This document shows positions 1 through 6,011 of a DNA stretch of 6,520 nucleotides, piece by piece. This stretch comes from Rhodothermales bacterium. Its GTDB lineage: Bacteria > Bacteroidota > Rhodothermia > Rhodothermales > UBA10348. Position numbers and translations under genes: made by a program. The notes beneath the pieces were generated by a model that saw only the letters and a list, made by a program, of their open reading frames with translations, made no database searches and was not told the DNA's origin. The DNA lies in assembly GCA_030833605.1 (NCBI GenBank), contig JAURGV010000137.1, forward strand, positions 1 through 6,520, in the 5' to 3' direction. Position 1 is the stretch's first letter, and the number at the start of each line of letters is the position of its first letter.

Positions 1-94
1 CCCGCGCTACAAAATCGCCATGATCCTTCGAAGCACATGCCGAAAACAGAAGCAATGCACACAAGGAAAGAATATGTTGATTTCTAAAGATCAC
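1..94 (-). CDS. N-terminus of a lipoprotein, possibly a second parvulin-type isomerase (partial, runs off the left edge)
   Basis: The visible 31 codons start with GTG and read MIFRNQHILSLCALLLFSAC followed by ASKDHGDFVAR. This is a short basic n-region, a hydrophobic core and a lipobox-like FSAC with Cys at residue 20, so I see a type II signal peptide and infer a lipid-anchored envelope protein. A GGAG lies 4 bases upstream of the GTG, which supports this start. The frame is the same as that of the upstream isomerase gene, whose TAG lies 15 bases before the GTG, so the two are very probably co-transcribed. The sequence after the Cys (DFVAR) resembles the start of the N-terminal region of SurA/PpiC-like lipoproteins, and such genes often sit side by side. 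The isomerase identity is therefore a guess; the lipoprotein call is firmer. The F at the lipobox -3 position is less usual than L. Confidence 0.6.
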   Translation of the reverse strand, partial: MIFRNQHILSLCALLLFSACASKDHGDFVAR

Positions 95-109
95 CGATCT
101 CCACGCTAC

Positions 110-2125
110 CTAATTGTTGGTGCCCACTTGTTTAGGAAACGTGCGCACTTTGTATTTATTGCGAAGTCTTTCGAGAAGTCGTCGTTCAACTTCTGTTTGG
201 TATTGACTTAACAAAGAGGCTCGGGCCTCAGCAAATTCCATCGGACGAGCCGGATCCAGTCCGGCTCGGGTTAAAGCGATAAAACCACGGTTATACGGGA
301 TGGAATCTGAAATATCGCCCATGTTCATCTCGAATACTCGATCGTAAATAGAACCGGATGGAGCTTCCACAAACGTGGTATCAATACGAATTGCTTTGTT
401 TGGAACTTGAATCGCCCAAGCGTGACCTTCATTCGGAGAAACGTCTCTATACGTGCTCACAACACTGGCTATCAAGGAATCGGACACGGCGGAATAGGTA
501 ATAACTTTCACACGGTCAGGATACGTAAACTGGGCTTTGTTTTTGTCGAAATAAACTCTCATGCCAACGGAATCCATCGATGCTGCTGTCCAAACAGAAT
601 CCTCCATAAGCTTGAACAAAATCAATCCGTCACGGAAGTCCCGCATGGTCCGTGAAAACTCGTTGTCCTGCCCTTCAAGTTGTTCGATCTGATATAAAAT
701 GGCTTTCTCGCCTAGGAAATTCTCGGCAACCGCAAGAAGTCTTTTTTCTAGCGATGTGACATCCGGTAACTTGTTGCTGGACAGGTAGTTGGAATAATCA
801 GATACCGTAAAAGATTGACTTCCCAATGTCATCATTTCATGCAGCGAATCGGTCTGCGGATACGAGGACTGTGACAATAGCCTAAACAGTGAGTCGGCAG
901 TAAACGAAGCGCTCCAGTCTTTAATCAGGTCCATATCAATGGTAAAACCGATGGAATCACGCAATTGAGCTGCAAACGCTTTTTCCGCTGCTGCTGCCCT
1001 TGGTAGCCGGTTTACCTGGCCCTTCAAAACCTCATATTGTTCTTCGTAGGATTGTGGCTTGGCCAGCTCGATGAGCTTGATGAAATGGTACCCAAACGCC
1101 GTCTGGACAGGGCCCACGTAGCTTCCGACTTCGGTCAATCCAAATCCTGCATCTCTAAATGAAAATGGCAATCCTGCGTCATAGGACATCATGCCCAGCT
1201 GACCGCCGTTTGTCGCCGATTGTTGGTCGTCAGACAACTCTTTGGCTACTTCAGCAAAATCAACACCATTAGCCAGTTGCGTTTGAGCACGAGATAGGCG
1301 CTGGTCTGCATCTGCGACATCCGCAGCGGATTGTCCTCTGGGACGAATCATGATATGCGCCAATAACCGATCAGCTGGCATGGGCATACGGTCGTTCACT
1401 TTAAGGATGTGGTATCCAAATTGGGATCTGAAAACAGGAGATACACTCCCGACGGGCGTGTTAAACGCCTTATTTTCAAAGGATTCCACCATCCGGCCAC
1501 CACCAAAATACCCAAGACTTCCGCGTGACCCAGGAGCGCCTGCCGGTCCTTTTGCAGAAGGATCCATAGAGTAGGCTGCGGCAAGATCGCCGAAATCCTG
1601 ACCTGCCATAACCGAATCTCGTAAACTTGAGATCCTAGCAAAAGCCGCTAGCGTATCGGCAGGACTAGCATCTGCTGAGACGGTGATAAGCAAGTGGCTT
1701 GCATCAACCGCTTCCGCACGTCTGGTATACATTTCCCGGACCAAAGGCTCGAAAACATTTCGTTCCATTAAGAATGGCCGCGCCAATTGGGTCCGATACT
1801 GCTCGATCTCCGCCTGTAGTTCTGGATTATCGGAGTAACCGGCCTCACGTGCTTCCAAGACCTTCACTTTAAAATCGACGTATCGAGAAAGGAAGTCTTT
1901 TTTTGCTTCGACTTCTTCAGGAGAAGCAGCATTTATTCCGGTAGCTGACTTGTCATATTGATAATCAAACTCAACTTGATCAATGGCCACTCCGTTTACG
2001 TAAGCCAGGACGCCAGCGGGGACCGATGCGTCGTCGTGATCGGCTGTTGATTTCATGCTAGAGCATGAGACTAAGCTAGTGGCAGCAATGATTACTACGA
2101 TGTAAAGCGATCTTGAAAGGGCCAT
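110..2125 (-). CDS. SurA-like periplasmic peptidyl-prolyl cis-trans isomerase, lipoprotein with two parvulin domains
   Basis: A 671-residue protein likely to catalyse proline isomerisation and act as a chaperone for proteins in transit to the outer membrane. The chosen ATG gives a clean lipoprotein signal: MALSRS, a hydrophobic stretch at 7-19 and the lipobox LVSC with Cys21, then a polar linker. A SurA-type N-terminal helical region (about 38-135) contains AYVNGVAIDQVEF. Two parvulin (rotamase) domains follow. The first, about 139-245, has ASHLLI, GSLGYFGGGRM and FGYHILKV. The second, about 252-353, has LAHIMIRPRG, GGQLGMMSYD and FGYHFIKL. The C-terminal 300 residues contain FRDGLILFKLMEDSVW (about 497-512), a pattern I associate with Bacteroidota-type isomerases. 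The frame stays open 56 codons further upstream, but that extension would bury the signal peptide, so I reject it; a GTG four codons upstream of the ATG is possible. No Shine-Dalgarno is evident. It is followed by a second lipoprotein gene. Confidence 0.9.
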   Translation of the reverse strand: MALSRSLYIVVIIAATSLVSCSSMKSTADHDDASVPAGVLAYVNGVAIDQVEFDYQYDKSATGINAASPEEVEAKKDFLSRYVDFKVKVLEAREAGYSDNPELQAEIEQYRTQLARPFLMERNVFEPLVREMYTRRAEAVDASHLLITVSADASPADTLAAFARISSLRDSVMAGQDFGDLAAAYSMDPSAKGPAGAPGSRGSLGYFGGGRMVESFENKAFNTPVGSVSPVFRSQFGYHILKVNDRMPMPADRLLAHIMIRPRGQSAADVADADQRLSRAQTQLANGVDFAEVAKELSDDQQSATNGGQLGMMSYDAGLPFSFRDAGFGLTEVGSYVGPVQTAFGYHFIKLIELAKPQSYEEQYEVLKGQVNRLPRAAAAEKAFAAQLRDSIGFTIDMDLIKDWSASFTADSLFRLLSQSSYPQTDSLHEMMTLGSQSFTVSDYSNYLSSNKLPDVTSLEKRLLAVAENFLGEKAILYQIEQLEGQDNEFSRTMRDFRDGLILFKLMEDSVWTAASMDSVGMRVYFDKNKAQFTYPDRVKVITYSAVSDSLIASVVSTYRDVSPNEGHAWAIQVPNKAIRIDTTFVEAPSGSIYDRVFEMNMGDISDSIPYNRGFIALTRAGLDPARPMEFAEARASLLSQYQTEVERRLLERLRNKYKVRTFPKQVGTNN

Positions 2126-2299
2126 TTTGATGGGAAACACGAAAATGAATAACTCTAATGATGGCGCATCCACGCAAACGAAGCTACAATGGTTCCGATT
2201 TAGTGCGGAATCAACAGCAACTTTGATTGCTCCAAAGGGTCTTATTACTGGAATACGGGATTTCCAACCGTAAAAGACGCAACCGGTTAGCACACATTA
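2126..2299. promoter_or_regulatory. Divergent spacer between the isomerase and sigma-factor genes, expected to hold both promoters
   Basis: The two flanking genes are transcribed away from each other, so promoters for both should lie here; that is inferred from layout. Motif support is weak. Against the Bacteroidota pattern (TTTG, then TAnnTTTG) the plus strand offers TTTG at 2222-2225 and TATTACTG at 2243-2250 with 17 bases between. The minus strand offers TTTG at 2178-2175 and TAGAGTTA at 2157-2150, also 17 apart. Both -7 matches are partial. An imperfect inverted repeat, GGAATACGGGATTTCC (2250-2265), with GGAA/TTCC arms sits just downstream of the plus-strand candidate and could be an operator or chance. 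Neither flanking start codon has a clear Shine-Dalgarno sequence. Confidence 0.35.
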
Positions 2300-2884
2300 A
2301 TGAATGAATACGCCTTAATAGAGTCGTTTCAGGCAGGTGATGAGTTCGCCTTTGTCGGTATATACAATCGATTTAAGGGGCCTGTTTATTCGTTTTGCTA
2401 CAAAATGCTCCTCGATTCCGATGCGGCCGAGGACGTGATGCAGGAGACGTTTTTACGGATTTATGAAAACCGCGATCGGTTGCTAAAAACAAGTGCGTTT
2501 AAATCTTGGCTATTCACCATAGCCCGGAATCAGTGCTTGAACTCTATCAGGAGAAGCGGCAAACACATCAGTTTGTCGGGTGAAGGCCAAGAAATTCTTT
2601 CATTTCACGATACACCCATCGTGGATATGGAAAAATCGGAGCAGATACGCATTGTAACGGCTTTTTTGGAATCGTTAAAACCAGATTATCGAGAAGTCAT
2701 CATTCTCAGAGAGTATCAAAATCTGACCTACGAGGAAATTGCAGCTATTACTAGAACCACCGTTAGTGCGGTGAAATCAAGATTGTTTAAGGCTCGAAAA
2801 AAACTTGCAGTGATGATGGAGTCGGTGCTCAAAGCCGACCTCGGAGAAGAGACCGAAAGGTATGAATACAAAACCCACAAATAG
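2300..2884 (+). CDS. ECF-family RNA polymerase sigma factor (sigma-70 regions 2 and 4)
   Basis: A 194-residue sigma factor that would direct RNA polymerase to a specific promoter set, probably in response to an envelope or stress signal. Region 2 spans about 22-88: DAAEDVMQETFLRIY (41-55) is the core-binding region 2.2, and WLFTIARNQCLNSIRR (70-85) covers regions 2.3 and 2.4. Region 4 spans about 123-170 with the helix-turn-helix LTYEEIAAITRTTVSAVKSRLFKARKKL (positions 142-169), which would read the -35 element. There is no region 1, no region 3 and no long C-terminal extension, so it is a minimal group IV sigma factor of normal length. The ATG at 2300 gives the usual short lead (MNEYALIESFQAGDEFAF) into region 2. 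It overlaps the next gene by 23 bases, as is common for a sigma/anti-sigma pair. The exact ECF subgroup cannot be settled by eye. Confidence 0.95.
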   Translation: MNEYALIESFQAGDEFAFVGIYNRFKGPVYSFCYKMLLDSDAAEDVMQETFLRIYENRDRLLKTSAFKSWLFTIARNQCLNSIRRSGKHISLSGEGQEILSFHDTPIVDMEKSEQIRIVTAFLESLKPDYREVIILREYQNLTYEEIAAITRTTVSAVKSRLFKARKKLAVMMESVLKADLGEETERYEYKTHK

Positions 2885-3395
2885 AACTCCTCAAGGTCCA
2901 TCTGAAGCAGAACAGGACCTTCAGTTGTATCTCGACGGCGAATTACCGTACGCAAGGCAGGCCCTATTATTTAGGGAACTGTCTTCGGATGAGTCATTGC
3001 GTAAGCAATTGGAAGCCGTTATGACGTTTCGGAGATTGAGTCGGCAAGAGAACATCGCTCTGCCGCCATCTGCTGACGATCGGTTTTTCAAGCGTTTGGC
3101 TGAAGTCAAAACCAGTTTGAACCAGAACAACCGGTCCTCGGATCGACAACCTCTGTGGCGGGCAACCCGACCTGTTTCTGTTGGATCTGCGCTAGCAGCG
3201 GTCGCTGCGGTGTTCTTTATTGGCTTAATGCTTCCCCTCTCACGATCAGGAAATACAGCATTTATTGCTCAGGAAGAAGAACAAGTTTCGTTCGATGCGC
3301 CCCAAACGCAAGTTATGCAGTCGTATATCTATGTGTTTGAGCCAGGGCTAACCATTGAAGCCGATCAAACCGACGGTTCCTCCACCTCAGAGTAG
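2862..3395 (+). CDS. Probable anti-sigma factor, single-pass membrane protein
   Basis: A 177-residue protein whose start lies inside the end of the sigma-factor gene (23-base overlap), implying translational coupling and matched dosage. The N-terminal part (about 15-60) contains LQLYLDGELPYARQALLFREL followed by a helical SSDESLRKQLEAV stretch. This is the fold-like pattern typical of anti-sigma N-terminal domains (xxYLDGEL, then two or three helices). One transmembrane segment is visible at about 105-126 (VSVGSALAAVAAVFFIGLML), preceded by basic residues (RQPLWRATRP). The N-terminus would therefore be cytoplasmic, and the acidic, serine-rich C-terminal 50 residues periplasmic. The whole protein has no cysteine and no histidine, so it cannot carry the HxxxCxxC zinc site of ZAS-type anti-sigma factors. 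The role is inferred from position, topology and N-terminal pattern; I do not recognise a named family. Confidence 0.75.
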   Translation: MNTKPTNRTPQGPSEAEQDLQLYLDGELPYARQALLFRELSSDESLRKQLEAVMTFRRLSRQENIALPPSADDRFFKRLAEVKTSLNQNNRSSDRQPLWRATRPVSVGSALAAVAAVFFIGLMLPLSRSGNTAFIAQEEEQVSFDAPQTQVMQSYIYVFEPGLTIEADQTDGSSTSE

Positions 3396-3509
3396 CCAAA
3401 GCGAGCTGTTTTCACACGGAAAGCACGGACGGAAGGTATATCGTACCCGAAGGGCTGCACGTGGTTTGCGTATCTTGTACACGTTGATCGCAGATTAAAT
3501 CCCGAAACC
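3396..3509 (+). promoter_or_regulatory. Spacer upstream of gltX, likely holding its promoter
   Basis: A 114-base gap with no convincing gene. A partial Bacteroidota-type -7 match, TATCTTGT, lies at 3471-3478, which would give a leader of about 25-30 bases, but no TTTG sits at the right distance upstream of it. A TTTG at 3465-3468 has no good -7 partner. No Shine-Dalgarno precedes the gltX ATG (the bases before it are CCCGAAACC). I see no terminator-like hairpin with a T-run after the anti-sigma gene, so read-through into gltX is possible. Confidence 0.25.
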
Positions 3510-4985
3510 ATGCGCGTTCGTTTTGCACCGAGTCCGACCGGCTACCTTCACATTGGTGGCCTAAGAACGGCCCTGTACAACTATCTTTTGGCTAAAAAGC
3601 ACAATGGATCGTTTATCCTACGAATTGAGGATACCGACCAAAGTCGATTTGTAGAGGATGCTGAGGCAGATATCCTCGCAAGTTTAGCATGGGCAGGCCT
3701 GCAGTACGACGAGGGCCCTGTTAAAGGAGGTCCTAATGGCCCGTATAAACAATCGGAACGCAGTGATCGATACCGCGAAATCGCCGATGTATTGGTGCAA
3801 TCAGGAAATGCGTACATCGCTTTTGATTCCACGGAAGAAATTGATGCTTTAAAGGCAAAGCACACGAGCCCGACCAACCCTAACCCGAGGTATGACTATT
3901 CCACTCGTTTGGAGATGAACAACTCCTTAACCATTGGCGCCCAAGAGGTTAGCGAACGAATTCAGCGTGGAGATGAATTCGTAATTCGGCTTAAAGTGGA
4001 GCCGGGGCAGTCGGTAGTTTTTAACGACTCCGTTCGAGGTGGAGTCACTTTTGAAAGCGACGCTGTAGACGATCAGGTTCTTATGAAGTCGGATGGTTTA
4101 CCCACGTATCATTTAGCGAATATCGTAGATGATCACGATATGGAGATCACCCATGTCATCCGTGGTGAGGAATGGTTGTCATCCACCCCAAAGCACATTT
4201 TGTTGTATAAAGCGATGGGTTGGGAAGCACCGCAAATGGCTCATTTGCCCCTCATAATGAGCCCTAGTGGTGGTAAACTCTCGAAAAGGAACGCCGACAC
4301 ATTGGGCATTCCAGTTTCTGTTTCTCAGTACGTGGAAGCCGGCTATGAACCAGAGGCATTGCTCAATTACCTGGCGTTGTTGGGATGGAATCCGGGAGAT
4401 GATCGCGAAATTATGACGCTTCCCGAACTCTGTGAGGCTTTTGCGCTAGAAAAAGTCGGAAGTGCGGGCGTTCAATTTGACCTTCAAAAGTTGCTTTGGT
4501 TTAACGAGCACTATTTACGAGCAAAAGCACCCTTGGAAATCGCATCGGCTGAATTAGAGGCAGTTTGTTCACGATTCGGTCCTGTTACCCAGGAGTTTTT
4601 GGCCGAAAGCATCGCGCTTATGCTGGATCGGATGTCGTTTTCGAAAGATATTATCGACTTTTCCTACCTCTTCACGGCGCCATCTGAATTTGATGAGGCA
4701 TCCTTAGCCAAAAGATGGAAGTCGGATTCGGGAGCTGTTTTGCTGTCGTTTTGTAATGATTTAGCCGCGTTGTCGGATTGGAAGGCCCCGTCTTTGGAAG
4801 CTAGTTTGAAAGCCAAATTGGAAAAAGAAGGGTGGGGAATGGGCGCGTTGATGTTCCCTTTACGCATGGCTCTTTCCGGACTGCCATCTGGTCCCGACCT
4901 GTATCGTTTAATGGAATTGCTTGGCAAAGAAGAGGTGCTATCTCGCTTAAACCACGCTGCAGCAACGCTAAAAACGGACCAATAG
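3510..4985 (+). CDS. gltX: Glutamate-tRNA ligase (glutamyl-tRNA synthetase)
   Basis: A cytoplasmic class I aminoacyl-tRNA synthetase that joins glutamate to its tRNA using ATP. It is 491 residues, normal for the bacterial enzyme. The catalytic signatures are complete: RFAPSPTGYLHIGG at 4-17 (the HIGH motif as HIGG), LRIEDTDQSR at 37-46, the glutamate and tRNA acceptor region around MKSDGLPTYHLANIVDDHDM (192-211) with HVIRGEEWLSSTPKH (215-229), and KLSKR at 256-260 (the KMSKS loop). The C-terminal helical anticodon-binding half ends with FPLRMALSGLPSGPDLYRLMELLG (449-472), standard for GltX. The stretch at 100-106 (NAYIAFD) carries no cysteines, so the zinc site of the Escherichia coli enzyme is absent, as in many bacterial GluRS. 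The ATG used puts RFAPSPTG at residue 4, the expected place. Whether it is discriminating or also charges tRNA-Gln cannot be told by eye. A full-length glutaminyl-tRNA synthetase is excluded by the C-terminal half. Confidence 0.98.
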   Translation: MRVRFAPSPTGYLHIGGLRTALYNYLLAKKHNGSFILRIEDTDQSRFVEDAEADILASLAWAGLQYDEGPVKGGPNGPYKQSERSDRYREIADVLVQSGNAYIAFDSTEEIDALKAKHTSPTNPNPRYDYSTRLEMNNSLTIGAQEVSERIQRGDEFVIRLKVEPGQSVVFNDSVRGGVTFESDAVDDQVLMKSDGLPTYHLANIVDDHDMEITHVIRGEEWLSSTPKHILLYKAMGWEAPQMAHLPLIMSPSGGKLSKRNADTLGIPVSVSQYVEAGYEPEALLNYLALLGWNPGDDREIMTLPELCEAFALEKVGSAGVQFDLQKLLWFNEHYLRAKAPLEIASAELEAVCSRFGPVTQEFLAESIALMLDRMSFSKDIIDFSYLFTAPSEFDEASLAKRWKSDSGAVLLSFCNDLAALSDWKAPSLEASLKAKLEKEGWGMGALMFPLRMALSGLPSGPDLYRLMELLGKEEVLSRLNHAAATLKTDQ

Positions 4986-5000
4986 GCTCTTCAAAGAGGC
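4986..5000. terminator. Weak hairpin between convergent gltX and meaB, possible bidirectional terminator
   Basis: Right after the gltX stop, GCTCT and AGAGGC can pair with one bulged G (4998), leaving a TCAA loop. The stem has only five pairs and no T-run follows on either strand. The location in a 29-base convergent gap is where a shared terminator would be expected, but the structure is poor and may be chance. Confidence 0.2.
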
Positions 5001-5014
5001 GAGATCCATACAGT

Positions 5015-6010
5015 TTAGCTAGCGTTGTTTAGCCAATGCTTCACGAGGCGTTGAGCGGCTACCGGAGGAACTACTTCTTTGTTTTTAACCTGTTCAAGCA
5101 GGTTAGCATTCAATTCTTGTGATGAAGCAGCCGCTAAAACATGCTGGTGAAACGCCTGAAGCGTAGCTTTTTCAAACCACACCTGGTGTTGGCTTCGCCG
5201 TTGATCTTCGAAAGAGCCATCCTTTTTCTTTTCCGAAATCAAACGATTCATTTCATGGAGCAGGGGAAGAATTCCGGTGCCAGCTAACGCCGAAGTTAAA
5301 AGGGCTTTTGGGGAAACGGCCCCGCCATTCAATAAATGTAAGGCGCTCTCCAGTTGAACGGCGTACTGTTCGCTTGCTGAAATGTTGGTGCCATCCGCTT
5401 TGTTTATGGCAACTAGGTCTACAATCTCTAGGATACCCCGCTTGATTCCCTGTAAAGAATCACCGCCTCCTGCCAACGTCACAAAACAAACCAAGTCGGT
5501 TACGTTGGAAACCGCCAATTCAGATTGCCCAACACCAACCGTCTCGATCAAAATTCTATCGTAACCAGCTGCTTCGCAGAGGAGAACGATTTCTGATGTT
5601 GAAGGTCCAATTCCACCTAAAACCCCCGATGTGGGAGAAGGTCGGACAAACGCCGCCTGGTGCGTACTTAGTTTGGGCATTCTTGTCTTATCTCCCAGAA
5701 TGCTCCCGCCTGTTTTTTGGCTCGTGGGGTCAATGGCCAATACGGCGACTTTGTGGCCCTCTTCGATCAAAGAAAGGCCAACTTGTTCGACTAAGGTGCT
5801 TTTACCAACACCTGGAGCCCCCGTGATGGCAAAGCGAACGGAATCGACGGAGAGGGAAGCCGCCTCGGAAAGCAATTGCAATCGAGAGGACCCATCCTTT
5901 TGATGCGTGCTTTCTACAATCGTGATTGCTTTCGCTAATGCGGTTCGGTCTCCGGATTTCAACCGCTCAAATAACGCCGAAATCTGATGGTCTGGGACGA
6001 AATCAACCAT
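5015..6010 (-). CDS. meaB: MeaB/ArgK-type GTPase, chaperone of methylmalonyl-CoA mutase
   Basis: A 331-residue P-loop GTPase of the G3E group (MeaB, human MMAA, Escherichia coli ArgK/YgfD). It gates delivery of adenosylcobalamin to methylmalonyl-CoA mutase and protects or reactivates the mutase. Visible motifs in order: Walker A GAPGVGKST (64-72), AIDPTS (92-97), GGSILGDKTRM (101-111), VRPSPTSGVLGG (122-133), CEAAGYDRILIETVGVGQSE (145-164, including the Walker B/switch region), GGGDSLQGIK (181-190), and the guanine-specificity motif NKAD (203-206). The C-terminal helical part (about 270-331) matches the family's dimerisation arm, and the length is usual. The usual acidic residue in GGGD(D/E)LQG is Ser185 here, a small deviation. 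The gene starts one base after the mutase stop (TAA-C-ATG), so the two are translated from one transcript and probably coupled. No strong Shine-Dalgarno is visible. Confidence 0.97.
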   Translation of the reverse strand: MVDFVPDHQISALFERLKSGDRTALAKAITIVESTHQKDGSSRLQLLSEAASLSVDSVRFAITGAPGVGKSTLVEQVGLSLIEEGHKVAVLAIDPTSQKTGGSILGDKTRMPKLSTHQAAFVRPSPTSGVLGGIGPSTSEIVLLCEAAGYDRILIETVGVGQSELAVSNVTDLVCFVTLAGGGDSLQGIKRGILEIVDLVAINKADGTNISASEQYAVQLESALHLLNGGAVSPKALLTSALAGTGILPLLHEMNRLISEKKKDGSFEDQRRSQHQVWFEKATLQAFHQHVLAAASSQELNANLLEQVKNKEVVPPVAAQRLVKHWLNNAS

Positions 6011-6011
6011 G

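Noticed and set aside
1396..1641. Open frames of 60-98 codons antisense to, or in other frames of, the isomerase, sigma, gltX and meaB genes
   Set aside because: They lie wholly within strongly supported genes, have no domain-like features and are best read as shadows of those genes.
2145..2273. A 42-codon plus-strand ORF ahead of the sigma-factor gene
   Set aside because: It has no ribosome binding site and no recognisable protein features, and it lies opposite the open extension of the isomerase frame, so it looks like chance.
2281..2288. Palindrome AACCGGTT just upstream of the sigma-factor start
   Set aside because: Only 8 bases with no symmetrical flanks and no second copy in the spacer; expected by chance.
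2126..2293. A 56-codon N-terminal extension of the isomerase, open to 2293
   Set aside because: It would place the hydrophobic lipoprotein signal and lipobox in the middle of the N-terminal region. The ATG at 2125 yields a textbook signal peptide.
3435..3447. GGTA/TACC inverted repeat (GGTATATCGTACC) upstream of gltX
   Set aside because: Four-base arms are too short to argue for an operator or hairpin.
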